From: Mycolicibacterium bacteremicum
Lineage (GTDB): Bacteria > Actinomycetota > Actinomycetes > Mycobacteriales > Mycobacteriaceae
NCBI RefSeq assembly: GCF_002086115.1
Contig: NZ_MVHJ01000013.1
Location: 1-64,000, forward strand
DNA: 64,000 nt
Direction of reading: 5' to 3'
The position numbers and the translations under genes are program-made. The notes beneath the pieces are model-generated. The model ran no database searches and had not been told where the DNA came from. It saw nothing but the letters and a program-made list of their open reading frames with translations. Shown here in pieces: positions 48,422 through 59,458 of the stretch; positions within the stretch are counted from its first letter, which is position 1, and each line of letters begins with the position of its first letter.

Positions 48422-49618
48422 GTGAACACCCGCCGCCGGTTCGCGTTCGTCGCCCTCGCCTATGCCTTCGCCGTGACGATGCTCGGCACCACCGTGCCGA
48501 CGCCGATGTATGCGCTCTACGGCGAGCAGATGCACTTCGCCGTGTTCACCACGACCGTGGTGTTCGCGGTCTACGCATTGGGGGTGCTCGCCGCGCTACT
48601 GGTCGCGGGAAGCTGGTCGGATGTGCTGGGTCGGCGTCCGGTGCTGCTGGCCGGGCTGGGCTTCGCCCTGGCCAGTTCGGTGGTGTTCCTGTTCGCCGAC
48701 AACCTCGCGCTGCTGCTGGTGGGCCGGCTGCTGTCCGGGTTGTCGGCCGGCCTGTTCACCGGCACCGCGACCGCCGCCGTCGTGGAGTCGGTGCCCGCCG
48801 AACGGCGCGACCGCGCGGCCACCGTGGCGACGATGGTCAACATCGGCGGTCTGGGCAGCGGCCCGGTGCTGGCCGGTCTGCTGGTGCAGTACGCGCCGCA
48901 TCCGCTGCTGCTGTCCTTCCTGGTGCACATCGCGCTGCTGGCGCTGGCCGTCCCCGCGGTGCTGCTGGCGCCCGAGACCTCGGGTGGGACCGGCCGGATC
49001 GGCCTGCAACGCCTGGCGATACCCGCCGAGGTGCGCGCCGTCTTCGTCACCGCGGCGACCGCCGCCTTCGCCGGGTTCGCCGTGACCGGGCTGTTCGCGG
49101 CGGTCGCGCCGGCCTTCCTGGCCGAGGTCATCGGCGTGGACAACCATGCCGTGGGCGGGGCCGTGTCGGGTTCGATCTTCCTGTCCTCGGCTGTGGCCCA
49201 ACTCGTCGGGCGCCGCATCCCGGCCACCCGGGCCGTGGCGCTGGGTTGCGCCATCCTCGTCGCCGGCATGGTGATCCTGGCTGTCGCACTGTCGCTTTCA
49301 TCGCTGCCGGGCATCGTCGCCGCAGCGGTCGTGGCCGGTATCGGACAGGGCATCAGCTTCAGCCGCGGCCTGGCCGCCGTCGTCGAACAGGTCCCCGACC
49401 GCCGTCGCGGCGAGGTCAGCTCGACCTACTTCGTGGTGGGCTACGTGGCCATCGCGCTACCGGTGGTCGGCGTCGGACTGGCCGCACAGGCCTGGGGACT
49501 GCGCCCCGCGGGTGAGACCTTCGCCGCGGCCATCGGGGTACTGGCGCTCATCTGCCTGGTCTCGATCGTCGTGCAGAAACGCCGCGCCGCCCGGGACAGC
49601 TCGTCCACTCCGGCCTGA
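48422..49618 (+). CDS. MFS transporter
   Basis: 398 aa, 12 TM helices. The MFS loop 2-3 motif is visible as GSWSDVLGRRPVLL (G-x-x-x-D-x-x-G-R-R). The start is taken at GTG (VNTRRRFAFVALAY); TTG four codons earlier is possible and neither has a strong ribosome-binding site. Arrangement resembles drug:H+ or sugar-efflux-type members, but the substrate cannot be predicted. It follows actP by 42 bp on the same strand and may be cotranscribed. Confidence 0.88.
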   Translation: MNTRRRFAFVALAYAFAVTMLGTTVPTPMYALYGEQMHFAVFTTTVVFAVYALGVLAALLVAGSWSDVLGRRPVLLAGLGFALASSVVFLFADNLALLLVGRLLSGLSAGLFTGTATAAVVESVPAERRDRAATVATMVNIGGLGSGPVLAGLLVQYAPHPLLLSFLVHIALLALAVPAVLLAPETSGGTGRIGLQRLAIPAEVRAVFVTAATAAFAGFAVTGLFAAVAPAFLAEVIGVDNHAVGGAVSGSIFLSSAVAQLVGRRIPATRAVALGCAILVAGMVILAVALSLSSLPGIVAAAVVAGIGQGISFSRGLAAVVEQVPDRRRGEVSSTYFVVGYVAIALPVVGVGLAAQAWGLRPAGETFAAAIGVLALICLVSIVVQKRRAARDSSSTPA

Positions 49619-49631
49619 CCCGGCCGCGCCG

Positions 49632-49802
49632 CTAGCCGCTCTTGCGGCGGAACTCGCGGCGGTTCTCCACCGCGCCGTGCGCCTTCGACTGCTTGCGGCC
49701 GCCGTCGGTATGCGATGCGCCACCGCTCGCCTGGGCCTTCTTCCGCTCCAGCGCCTCGCGGAACTTGCGCTTGGTGTCGTCCTCGGGAGTCTCGTCGGCC
49801 AT
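49632..49802 (-). CDS. DUF5302-type small charged protein
   Basis: 56 aa, too short for usual calling. It reads MADETPEDDTKRKFREALER, then KKAQASGGASHTDGGRKQSK and AHGAVENRREFRRKSG. An acidic start, a Lys/Arg-rich helix and a basic FRRK end match the DUF5302 family of actinobacterial small proteins, function unknown. Its start is 18 bp downstream of the Rv1155-like stop, so the two probably form an operon. Confidence 0.82.
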   Translation of the reverse strand: MADETPEDDTKRKFREALERKKAQASGGASHTDGGRKQSKAHGAVENRREFRRKSG

Positions 49803-49820
49803 GGGGTCAGCCTAGCCCGG

Positions 49821-51134
<1,314 letters not shown>

Positions 51135-51138
<4 letters not shown>

Positions 51139-51968
51139 GCACCCCGAGAGCCGATGCCAGCACCCTGACCGGGGTGTCCGAGACCGCACTGCTGACATTG
51201 AAGGTGCGTGCCACCGAGGCCGCCCGCGCCGACCGCATCATCGACGACCCGGTTGCCGTCGAGCTGGTCGAGGCCATCGATTTCGACTTCGCGAAGTTCG
51301 GTTCCGTCGGCCGCCAGGACATGGCGTTGCGGTCGTTGGCGTTCGACAGGGAGACCAAGCGGTACCTGCGCGATCACCCGAAGGCCACCGTCGTCGCGCT
51401 GGCCGAGGGTCTGCAGACCAGCTTCTACCGCCTCGACGCCGGCGCGGTGGGCCACGAGTTCCGCTGGCACACGGTCGATCTCCCACCCATCGTGGCGCTG
51501 CGCGACAAACTGCTGCCACCCTCGGAGCGGGTCTCGGTCAGCGCCCAGTCCGCGCTGGACTACAGCTGGATGGACGCCGTCGACAGCTCCAACGGCGTGT
51601 TCATCACCGCCGAGGGACTGCTGATGTACCTGCAGCCCACCGAGGCACTGGGCCTGATCACCGAGTGCGCCAAGCGTTTTCCCGGCGCAGCGCTGATGTT
51701 CGACCTGCCGCCCTACTGGTTCGCCGCCATCGCCCGCAAAGGCCTGCTGCGCCCGTCGCTGCGCTACACGGTGCCACCGATGCCGTTCAGCCTGACGGTT
51801 TCCGAGGCCGCCGCGCTGGCCGACACGGTGCCCGGCGTGCGTGCCGTGCACGATGTGCCGATGCCGACCGGGCGCGGCACCGTACTCAACGCGCTGCTGT
51901 GGGCTGCACACCGGCTTCCGCTGCTGGATCCGGTGCGTCCGGTGCTGACCAGGTTGGAGTTCGGCTGA
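51135..51968 (+). CDS. SAM-dependent methyltransferase, PPM1/Tcmp-like (paralogue 2)
   Basis: 277 aa, clearly duplicated from the preceding gene: [15 protein letters not shown] and [20 protein letters not shown] align with it almost residue for residue. GTG start overlapping the upstream stop, so translation is coupled and a heterodimer is conceivable. Its last 83 bp overlap, tail to tail, the flavin monooxygenase on the other strand, which is long for a coding overlap. Substrate unknown. Confidence 0.88.
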
Positions 51969-53400
51969 ACCGCAGGCATGCGTCGGTGACCGGGCCGTTG
52001 CGCAGCACCTCGGCGTCGATGGTGTAGTTCATCGTCATCAACCACGGTCCGTCGACGCCCTGGCGGGGCAGCTGGTCGATCACGCGCTGCACGTAGCCGG
52101 CGCCGAAGTCCAGCAGCGGACGGGTCGGCATGCCGGGGTCGGCCGGCTCGGGCCGCACCTGGTCGTAGCCGTGGTCGTCCATGTGCGCCAGCAGCCGGCA
52201 GAAGTGCTCGCACAGCAGCCCGACCTTCAGCGTCCACGACGAGTTGGTGTAGCCGAACGAGAAGGCGAAGTTGGGCACCCCGGAGAGCATGATGCCCTTG
52301 TAGGCCACGGTCTGGGCCAGGTCGACCGGTGCGCCGTCCACCGTGAGCGTCATCCCGCCGAAGAGTTGGATGTTCAGTCCGGTGGCGGTGACGATGATGT
52401 CGGCATCCAACTCGCGTCCGGACTCCAGTCGGATCCCGGTCTCGGTGAAGGTGTCGATCCGGTCGGTGACCACCGCGGCACTGCCACTGCTGATGGCGGC
52501 GAACAGATCACCGTCGGGCACCGCGCACAGCCGCTGGTCCCAGGGGTTGTAGGCCGGGTTGAAGTGCTCGTCGACCGGATATCCGGCCGGCAACTTGCTC
52601 GCGTTGATCCGGCGGATCAGGCGCCGCGCCAGCGTCGGGTACCTCTGGCAGAACGTGTACACCGCGCGCCCCTTGACGATGTTCTTGCGCCGGGCCAGCG
52701 CGTAGCCGCGGTCATCGCCGAGCCAGCGGCGGGCGGTGTTGGCGAAGGAGTCCCGCGACGGCACCGGCATGACGTAGGTCGGCGACCGCTGCAGCATCGT
52801 AACGTGCGCGGCGGTCGCGGCCATGGACGGGACGAGCGTCACCGCCGTCGCGCCGCTGCCGATGACCACCACCTTCTTGCCGGTGTAATCCAGCTCTGCT
52901 GGCCAGTGCTGCGGGTGGATGATCTGCCCACCGAACCGGTCGCGACCGGTGAACTCGGGGGTGAATCCCTGGTCGTAGCGGTAGTAGCCGCCGGCGCAGA
53001 ACAGCCAGCGCGCGCCGATCTGGATCAGCTCACCATCGTGTTCGACGTCGACGGTCCAGCATGCCCGCGCACTGTCCCAGTCGGCGCCGAGCACCTTGTG
53101 CCGGAACCGGATCCGCTGCCCGATACCGTTCTCCTCGACCGTCTCCCGCAGGTAGGACAGGATCTTGTCGGCGGTGGCGATGGCGTGCTCGTCGCGCCAG
53201 GGTTTGAACTCGTAGCCGAACGTGTGCAGATCGGAGTCGGATCGAATCCCGGGATAGCGGAACAGATCCCAGGTGCCGCCGGTGGCCTCGCGGGCCTCCA
53301 GGATGGCGTAGTCGCGGCCGGGGTGCTCGCGCTGCAGGTAGTAGGCGGCGCCGATGCCGGAGATACCCGCGCCGATGATCAACACGTCCACAGATTCCAT
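51886..53400 (-). CDS. Baeyer-Villiger-type flavin monooxygenase
   Basis: 504 aa. FAD motif [10 protein letters not shown] (10-19), NADP motif [10 protein letters not shown], and the BVMO fingerprint F-x-G-x-x-x-H-x-x-x-W-P seen as [12 protein letters not shown]. Such enzymes insert oxygen into ketones or oxygenate S/N atoms; EthA and MymA are the mycobacterial relatives. The C-terminal ~28 residues ([14 protein letters not shown] and on) overlap the convergent methyltransferase, look unstructured and may be a recent extension. Confidence 0.9.
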   Translation of the reverse strand: MESVDVLIIGAGISGIGAAYYLQREHPGRDYAILEAREATGGTWDLFRYPGIRSDSDLHTFGYEFKPWRDEHAIATADKILSYLRETVEENGIGQRIRFRHKVLGADWDSARACWTVDVEHDGELIQIGARWLFCAGGYYRYDQGFTPEFTGRDRFGGQIIHPQHWPAELDYTGKKVVVIGSGATAVTLVPSMAATAAHVTMLQRSPTYVMPVPSRDSFANTARRWLGDDRGYALARRKNIVKGRAVYTFCQRYPTLARRLIRRINASKLPAGYPVDEHFNPAYNPWDQRLCAVPDGDLFAAISSGSAAVVTDRIDTFTETGIRLESGRELDADIIVTATGLNIQLFGGMTLTVDGAPVDLAQTVAYKGIMLSGVPNFAFSFGYTNSSWTLKVGLLCEHFCRLLAHMDDHGYDQVRPEPADPGMPTRPLLDFGAGYVQRVIDQLPRQGVDGPWLMTMNYTIDAEVLRNGPVTDACLRFSRTPTWSAPDAPDPAAEAGVQPTAAR

Positions 53401-53500
53401 GCATCGATGGTGACGAGCCGGGCCGCCCCAGCGATAGGGCAGATCAACCCAGATCCGTCGAATGTCGGTGCGATGTGCACCTGACCTTTAGGCTGCGGCC

Positions 53501-54712
53501 ATGAGTGTGACACCGTCACCGCGGGTCCGGGACCTCATCCGGCAATGCGCCCAGATCGTCGTCAACGCCCGCCCCGAATGGCTCGACGAACTGGACGCCG
53601 CCGTGCTGGAGGCCAGCCCCGCGATCGCCGCGGACCCGGAGCTGGCCGCCGCGGTGAGCCGCAGCAACCGGGCCAACCTGTTCTTCTGGGCGACCGCCAA
53701 CATCCGCGACCCCGGCGCCCCGGTGCCGCCGAACACCGGCCCCGAGCCGGTGAGCATCGCCCGTGAACTGGTGCGCCGCGGGGTCAGCGGGTCACCGCTG
53801 GAGGCCTACCGGGTCGGCGAGGGGGTGGCCTGGCGGCGACTGATGGACATCGCCTTCGAGCTCACCTCCGACGCGGCCGAGCTCCGCGAGCTGCTGCAGA
53901 CCTGTTCCCGGTCGATCAGTGCATTCGTCGACGCCACGCTGGCCGGTATCGCGGCGCTGATCGAGATGGAGCGCGATGACCTCACTCACGGCACCCACGC
54001 CGAGCGCCGGGAGACCGTCGCGTTGCTGCTGGACGGGGCGCCCATCCCCCGCGCCCGCGCCGAGAGCAGGCTCGGCTACGCGCTGACCGGCAGCCACACC
54101 GCCGCGGTGCTCTGGTTGGACGGTCCCGATGGTGATCTGACCGGGCTGGACCGCGCCGCCGAGGCAATCGGGCGGGCGGCCGGCGGGCGGCCGCTGAGCG
54201 TGCTGCCCAGCAGCGCGACCCGGTGGGTGTGGGTGCCGGGGCCGGTCGACGCCGGCGCGCTTCCCGACGCGGTGGGCGCGGTGCGGGTGGCGCTGGGTAC
54301 CACCGGAGACGGTGTCGACGGTTTCCGGCGCAGCCACTTCGAGGCGATCACCACTCAGCAGATGGTGGCGCGGCTGCGTTCCCGCCAGCAGGTTGCCCGG
54401 TTCACCGATGTCGAGCTGGTCGCGCTGATCACCGCCGATCCGGACCGCGCGGCCGAGTACGTGGACCGGGTGCTCGGCGATTTCGCCGGGGCGTCCACCG
54501 AATTGCAGGATGCGGTCCGGGTTTTCATCGCCGCGCAGTGCAATGCGGCGCGTGCGGCCGGGCTGTTGTTCAGCCACCGCAACACGTTGCTGCGCCGACT
54601 GGCCCGGGCCGAGGAACTGCTGCCCGCACCGCTGGCCGACAGCAGCATCGATGTGGCCGTCGCCCTCGACGTGCTGCGCTGGACCGGTCAGTCGAAGGCC
54701 ACGTCCAGATAA
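53501..54712 (+). CDS. PucR/CdaR-family transcriptional regulator
   Basis: 403 aa. An N-terminal helical domain (RsbR/PucR-N type, about 1-170) and a GGDEF-like/CdaR middle are followed by the C-terminal PucR HTH ([20 protein letters not shown]). Divergent from the flavin monooxygenase across 100 bp, so it is the most likely regulator of that gene. The last 25 bp overlap the convergent GntR gene. A second PucR-type regulator, pruC, is in the same window but is only distantly similar. Confidence 0.85.
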   Translation: MSVTPSPRVRDLIRQCAQIVVNARPEWLDELDAAVLEASPAIAADPELAAAVSRSNRANLFFWATANIRDPGAPVPPNTGPEPVSIARELVRRGVSGSPLEAYRVGEGVAWRRLMDIAFELTSDAAELRELLQTCSRSISAFVDATLAGIAALIEMERDDLTHGTHAERRETVALLLDGAPIPRARAESRLGYALTGSHTAAVLWLDGPDGDLTGLDRAAEAIGRAAGGRPLSVLPSSATRWVWVPGPVDAGALPDAVGAVRVALGTTGDGVDGFRRSHFEAITTQQMVARLRSRQQVARFTDVELVALITADPDRAAEYVDRVLGDFAGASTELQDAVRVFIAAQCNAARAAGLLFSHRNTLLRRLARAEELLPAPLADSSIDVAVALDVLRWTGQSKATSR

Positions 54713-55053
54713 CGCAGCGCCTCGTCCTTGCCCAGGCCCTGCGCACGTGCCACCTCGGCGAAGGCATGCGCGGCTGCGGCCATGGCATTGTCGGCCGGAT
54801 CGACGGCGGCGACGAAAGTACCGAAGCGTCCCCGGGTTTCGAGCACCCCGGCCGATTCCAGCTCACGGTAGGCGCGGGCCACGGTGTTGACGGCCAGGCC
54901 GAGCTGGCCGGCCAGATCACGCACCGTCGGCAACCGCGTACCTGCGGCCAGCCTGCCGTCGCGTACACCGGCGATGATCTGGGTGCGCAGCTGGTCGAAC
55001 AACGGCGCGGCAGCGTCAGCCTCCAGGTGCACCCAGTCCCGCAGACCTCCCAC
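54688..55053 (-). CDS. GntR-family (YtrA-subfamily) regulator
   Basis: 121 aa. Winged helix: [39 protein letters not shown], and [24 protein letters not shown]. There is only a short C-terminal helical tail, as in YtrA-type GntR repressors without a ligand domain. GTG start at the [10 protein letters not shown] frame gives the recalled length of Rv1152. Divergent from the sirtuin gene with 36 bp between starts, so it may control that gene. Confidence 0.9.
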   Translation of the reverse strand: MGGLRDWVHLEADAAAPLFDQLRTQIIAGVRDGRLAAGTRLPTVRDLAGQLGLAVNTVARAYRELESAGVLETRGRFGTFVAAVDPADNAMAAAAHAFAEVARAQGLGKDEALRYLDVAFD

Positions 55054-55089
55054 CGGTTCAGTATTCCGCACACGCGCTAGTTTGGTGAG

Positions 55090-55800
55090 GTGCGAGTGAC
55101 GTTGCTGAGTGGAGCGGGCATGTCCGCCGAGAGCGGAGTGCCGACGTTTCGCGACGTCGAGACCGGTTTGTGGGCGCACGTCGATCCCTACGAGATCTCC
55201 AGCAGCGACGGCTGGCAGCGCCATCCCGAACGGGTCTGGGCCTGGTATCTGTGGCGGCACTACATGATGGGTGCCGTCGACCCGAATGCCGGGCACCTGG
55301 CGGTGGCGGCCTGGGAGGACTACGCCGAGGTCCACGTCGTCACCCAGAACGTGGACAACCTGCACGAGCGGGCGGGCAGCACCCGGGTGCACCACCTGCA
55401 CGGCAGCCTCTTCGAATTCCGTTGCGACCGTTGCGGTTCACCGTTCGTCGGCGAGCTGCCCGCGATGCCCGAACCGGTCGAGGTCGTCGAACCGCCGCGC
55501 TGTTCGTGCGGCGGGCTGATCCGTCCGAACGTGGTGTGGTTCGGCGAGGGCCTGCCCGACGACGCCTGGGACAGCTCGGTGGAGGCGGTCGCCAAGGCCG
55601 ATGTGGTGATCGTGGTGGGCACATCCTCGGTGGTCTACCCGGCCGCCGGGCTGCCCGAGGCCGCGGTCGCCAACGGGATACCGGTCATCGAGGTCAATCC
55701 GCAGCCCACCCCGCTGTCGGCGGCGTGCACCGCGGTGGTGCGGGAGACGTCGGCGACGGCGTTGCCCACCCTGCTCCAGCGGTTGCCCGAACTCATCTGA
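55090..55800 (+). CDS. NAD-dependent protein deacylase (sirtuin, CobB/SIRT5-like)
   Basis: 236 aa. Rossmann motif [17 protein letters not shown] (5-21), [12 protein letters not shown] (85-96), catalytic H104, zinc cysteines C112/C115 and C138/C140, and GTSSVVYPA. The Y53-x-x-R56 pair (YLWR) is the SIRT5/CobB signature for acidic acyl groups, so desuccinylase as well as deacetylase activity is likely (family knowledge). GTG start. Recalled orthologue Rv1151c regulates acetyl/propionyl-CoA synthetases through lysine acylation. Confidence 0.94.
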   Translation: MRVTLLSGAGMSAESGVPTFRDVETGLWAHVDPYEISSSDGWQRHPERVWAWYLWRHYMMGAVDPNAGHLAVAAWEDYAEVHVVTQNVDNLHERAGSTRVHHLHGSLFEFRCDRCGSPFVGELPAMPEPVEVVEPPRCSCGGLIRPNVVWFGEGLPDDAWDSSVEAVAKADVVIVVGTSSVVYPAAGLPEAAVANGIPVIEVNPQPTPLSAACTAVVRETSATALPTLLQRLPELI

Positions 55801-55854
55801 GCTCTCGGGTGTCACGTCCCGGCATGCGGTGCCGCCGGTGACCGGCACCGCCCG

Positions 55855-56484
55855 CTAGGAGCGCACGGCCCGTCCGATCGCGATCTCCGAGACCGGGGCC
55901 GGCACCCACGCCGGGAAGGTCTGTTCGCGCCGGGATTCGGCGACGGTGAAGCCGGCGCCGGCAATCGCGGTCTCGGTGTGGCGGTGGGTGTGGCAGTTGC
56001 CGAGCAGCCGTGGCCAGAGCGTGGCATCGGCGACCCGCTGCAGCGCGGCCCGGCCACCGGTGCCGGCCACGTGTTCCAGGTAGCGCAGTTCGCCGCCCGG
56101 CTTCAGTGATGAATGTAGTTGCCGCAGCACGCCGTCCGGTTGATCCACCGAGCAGAGCACCAGCGAGCACACCACCGCGTCGAACTCGGCACCGGCGTCG
56201 AACTCCTCGATGGCGGCGGTGCTGACCACCACCGGTACCGGCGCCGTCGCCGCGGCCGCGCGAGCCACTTCGGCCAGCCGGCGCTCCGGTTCCAGGGCGA
56301 CGACCTCGGTGACGCCGCCCGGATAGTGCGCGAAGTTGGTACCGGTGCCCGCGCCGACCTCCAGCACCCGACCGGTCAGGCCGGCCAGGTTCTCGGCGCG
56401 CAACCGCCGCAACGATTCGGGCTCGTGCCCACTGAGCACCGTCCAGAGCCGGGCGAAGAACGGATTGTCGACCAGATCGGTCAT
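55855..56484 (-). CDS. Class I SAM-dependent methyltransferase (Rv1147-like)
   Basis: 209 aa. SAM motif I VLEVGAGTGTNF, acidic motif II VVALEPERRL, and motif IV VVCSLVLCSVDQPD, followed by LKPGGELRYLEHV. Resembles methyltransferases acting on small lipophilic or phospholipid-type substrates, and by position matches recalled Rv1147 beside mmpL13. The ATG overlaps the TetR stop by 4 bp, making it the last gene of the MMPL-TetR-methyltransferase operon. Confidence 0.88.
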   Translation of the reverse strand: MTDLVDNPFFARLWTVLSGHEPESLRRLRAENLAGLTGRVLEVGAGTGTNFAHYPGGVTEVVALEPERRLAEVARAAAATAPVPVVVSTAAIEEFDAGAEFDAVVCSLVLCSVDQPDGVLRQLHSSLKPGGELRYLEHVAGTGGRAALQRVADATLWPRLLGNCHTHRHTETAIAGAGFTVAESRREQTFPAWVPAPVSEIAIGRAVRS

Positions 56485-57161
56485 GACCTCAGCGTCTCCA
56501 GCTTCGCGATGGTTTCTTCGGGAGTGGCGTCGGCGCCCACGATGCCATAGACGATGCGCCCGCAACAGACCGCGCTGAGCACCCGGTCGGCGAACTCCTC
56601 GACATCACCCCACGGCAGGTACGGCTTGGCGATCAGCAGCGCGGCGACACCGTGTACCGCCGTCCACAACTCCAGCGCCGCGGTCGTCGAATCCCCCTGC
56701 GGGTACACCCCTTCGGCCATCAGCGCCTCCACCGAGGTGCGCATGTGTACGAATGCCGAGCTGGCCAGCGTGACATCGACATCGCTGCCCGGGCTGCCCT
56801 CGGCCATGGTCGCGATCCGGTACAGCTCGGGGGTCCGGCAGGCGAACCGCACGTAGGCCAGCCCCTGGGCGCGCAGCACCTCGATGGTGGAGGTCTTGCC
56901 CGCCGCGACGCGCTGCATCTCCTCGTCGAGCTTCTCGAAGTACCGCGCGCAGACGGCGTCGAGCAGGGCGTCCTTGTCGGCGAAGTGCAGGTAGATCGAC
57001 GGCGAGGTCACCCCGACGCGCTGGGCGACGGCACGGATGGACACCGCCTTGGCATGCCCGGTCTCCAGCAGCAGTTCGGTGGTGGCGTCCAGGATCTCCT
57101 CGCGCAGCTGATCACCGGACCCGCGGGCGGCGCGGCGTCGTCTCAGTCGGGGGGCGGACAC
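56481..57161 (-). CDS. TetR-family transcriptional regulator
   Basis: 226 aa. N-terminal HTH: ILDATTELLLETGHAKAVSI, then RAVAQRVGVTSPSIYLHFAD and KDALLDAV. The C-terminal ligand domain is a WHG/TetR_C-like fold. GTG start (VSAPRLRRRR) 1 bp after the MMPL stop; a longer frame lies within the MMPL gene and is rejected. Almost certainly the repressor of its own operon through the palindrome at 59434-59458. Confidence 0.93.
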   Translation of the reverse strand: MSAPRLRRRRAARGSGDQLREEILDATTELLLETGHAKAVSIRAVAQRVGVTSPSIYLHFADKDALLDAVCARYFEKLDEEMQRVAAGKTSTIEVLRAQGLAYVRFACRTPELYRIATMAEGSPGSDVDVTLASSAFVHMRTSVEALMAEGVYPQGDSTTAALELWTAVHGVAALLIAKPYLPWGDVEEFADRVLSAVCCGRIVYGIVGADATPEETIAKLETLRS

Positions 57162-57162
57162 G

Positions 57163-59412
57163 CTAACCAGTGTCCGCCACCGACGCCGGGACCGTCCGTA
57201 GAGGCTCGGGCTCGCCGGTTTCACTGATGCCGATCCGCTCGTGCAGGCGGGCCAGCGGCCGGGGCGCCCACCAGTTCCAGCCGCCCAGCACATGCATGAA
57301 GGCCGGCACCAGGACCATTCGCACCAGGGTCGCGTCCACCAGCACCGCCAGGGTGAGTCCGACACCGAACATCCGCATGAAGGACACCTCGGCGGCGATC
57401 AGTGCGGCGAACGAGATCGACATGACCAGCGCAGCCGCGGTGATGACGCGCCCCGTGCGGGCCAGGCCGAGCGCGACGGCCTCGTCGTTCTGGTGCCGGG
57501 CCGGGCCCTGCCCGCGCAGCGCGAGCCAGTTCTCCCGGATCCGGGCCAGCAGGAACACCTCGTAGTCCATCGACAACCCGAAGGCGATGCAGAACAACAG
57601 CACCGGCATGTTGGCGACCAGGGTGCCGGTGGGTGTCGTCCCCAGCGCCGAGAGATGACCGTCCTGGAAGATCCAGACCAGCGCTCCGAACGCCGCCGTG
57701 AGCGAAAGGATGTTCAGCACAATCGCTTTGAGCGGAAGCACGACACTGCCGGTCATCAGGAACAGCAGGCCGAAGGTGATCACCGCGATCAGGCCCAGCA
57801 CCCAGGGCAGTCGGTCGGTGATCGCGGTGACGCTGTCGCGGTTGATCTGCGCGATACCCGCCAGCTGCACCGGGCGGTCGCCCGGCCCGGCGACGGCGTG
57901 CAGGGCGTCGAGTTGCCGCTCGGAGGCATCGGAGAACAGCGGCGCCGTGCTGGCGACGGTGAGGAAGGCGCTGCCCTCGGCGCTGCCGGTGGCCGCCACC
58001 GGTGGCCCGGTCCTGCGGCCGTCGACGAAGGCGCCGGTGGGGCCGGAGACCGCAGACACATCCGGCACCCGGGACAGATCGGCGGCATAGCGCTCGATCT
58101 CGGCGGGGGTCAGCCCGTCGGCGTCGGGGATGACGGCGGTGACCGCGGTGGCCGAGTTGTCGACGAAGTCCTCGCGCAGTTGATCGCCGACCTGATGAGC
58201 CGATGCCGAGGCCGGCAGCACCCGGTCGTCCGGGAACCCCCATCTGACACCGAGGAACGGGGCGCCGAGCACCAGCAGCAGGAGCACCACGGCCAGTCCG
58301 AGCGGCAGCGCGCGGCGCATCACGGCGTGTGTCCAGCGGTACCAGAACTGTTGCGCGACGGGCTTGGGCGCGCGGTGACGGCGGAACACGTTGAGGGCGT
58401 CCAGTCGCTCGCCGAGCAGCCAGATGGCCGCCGGCGTCACGATGATGGCCGCGACGGCGGCGAACGCGACGGTGGCCACCCCGGCGTAGGCGAAGGATTT
58501 CAGGAAGTACATCGGGAACAGCAGCATCGCGGCCATGGACAGCGCGACGGTCGTCGCCGAGAACACCACGGTGCGCCCGGCGGTGGCCATGGTGCGGGTC
58601 AACGCGCGGTCCCGGGGCACGCCGTCGGCGAGCTCGTCGCGGTACCGGCTGATGATCAGCAGGGTGTAGTCGATGGCCAGCGCCAACCCCATCGCGATGG
58701 ACAGGTTCAGCGCGAAGATCGACACATCGGTGGCGAAGGTGATGAGCCGCAGCACCGACATCGAGCCGACGATGGCGAAAACCCCGACCAGCATGGGCAG
58801 CGCGGCGGCCACCAGGCCGCCGAAGACCCACACCAGCACCAGGAAGCTCAGCGGGATCGCGATGGCCTCCATACGCAGCAGGTCGCGCTCGGTCTGCGCG
58901 TTGATCTGGGCGTAGACCATCGCGGTGCCGCCGGACCGCACCGTCACCCCGGGCCGGTCGTGGGCGAGTTCGTCGGAGAGTTCCGCGGCATACTTCTGCG
59001 CATCGTTCTCGCCGCCGGTGATGCCGGCGATGATCAGTCCGGCGCTGCGGTCCTTGCTGAGCAGTTCGGTCGCCGCCCCCGGGGGCGCCGTCCATGCCGA
59101 GGTGACCTGGGCGACGTGTGGTGACCGGTTCAGCCGGTCGGCGATCTCGGTGGCGGCGGCGGTGGCGGCCGGACCCATGGCGCCGTCGGGCGAACTGAGC
59201 GTGAAGAGCAGCTGCATATCGCCCTGGTCGAACTTCTCGGTAAGCAGTGCGGTCGCCGCCGAGGATTCCGACGTCGGGTCCTGGAAACCGCCGGCCGAGA
59301 GCGTCGTGGCGACGGGCACGCCGAAGATGGCGGCGGCCGCCAGCACCAGACTTGCCAGGGCCAGTACCCGCCGGGGTGCGGCCATCGAGAGCTGGGCGAC
59401 TCGGTTCAGCAT
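57163..59412 (-). CDS. MMPL/RND-family transporter (MmpL13-type)
   Basis: 749 aa with the 12-helix RND arrangement: TM1 at the N-terminus, a large extracytoplasmic loop (about 35-165), a helix bundle with SIAMGLALAIDYTLLIISRYRDE, a second loop, and the repeat motif FGLSMDYEVFLLARIRENW. These aspartate/tyrosine pairs (DYTL, DYEVF) are the proton-relay sites. Likely exports a lipid or hydrophobic compound. The M. tuberculosis counterpart (mmpL13a/b) is split, while here the gene is intact. GGAGGGG ribosome-binding site before the ATG. Confidence 0.93.
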   Translation of the reverse strand: MLNRVAQLSMAAPRRVLALASLVLAAAAIFGVPVATTLSAGGFQDPTSESSAATALLTEKFDQGDMQLLFTLSSPDGAMGPAATAAATEIADRLNRSPHVAQVTSAWTAPPGAATELLSKDRSAGLIIAGITGGENDAQKYAAELSDELAHDRPGVTVRSGGTAMVYAQINAQTERDLLRMEAIAIPLSFLVLVWVFGGLVAAALPMLVGVFAIVGSMSVLRLITFATDVSIFALNLSIAMGLALAIDYTLLIISRYRDELADGVPRDRALTRTMATAGRTVVFSATTVALSMAAMLLFPMYFLKSFAYAGVATVAFAAVAAIIVTPAAIWLLGERLDALNVFRRHRAPKPVAQQFWYRWTHAVMRRALPLGLAVVLLLLVLGAPFLGVRWGFPDDRVLPASASAHQVGDQLREDFVDNSATAVTAVIPDADGLTPAEIERYAADLSRVPDVSAVSGPTGAFVDGRRTGPPVAATGSAEGSAFLTVASTAPLFSDASERQLDALHAVAGPGDRPVQLAGIAQINRDSVTAITDRLPWVLGLIAVITFGLLFLMTGSVVLPLKAIVLNILSLTAAFGALVWIFQDGHLSALGTTPTGTLVANMPVLLFCIAFGLSMDYEVFLLARIRENWLALRGQGPARHQNDEAVALGLARTGRVITAAALVMSISFAALIAAEVSFMRMFGVGLTLAVLVDATLVRMVLVPAFMHVLGGWNWWAPRPLARLHERIGISETGEPEPLRTVPASVADTG

Positions 59413-59433
59413 CGGGATCCCCTCCAGGTGTCG

Positions 59434-59458
59434 TATCGGCGTTAAGTTAACACCGATA
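59434..59458. promoter_or_regulatory. Probable TetR operator of the MMPL operon
   Basis: TATCGGCGTTAAGTTAACAC plus CGATA is a 25-bp palindrome; arms match at 11 of 12 positions around a central G. It lies 22 bp upstream of the MMPL start codon, where it would block the promoter. Arm length and AT-rich centre are typical of TetR-family operators. Confidence 0.7.

Noticed and set aside
57241..59124. 627-codon plus-strand open frame opposite the MMPL gene
   Set aside because: His/Gln/Arg/Gly-rich shadow of a real gene on the other strand.
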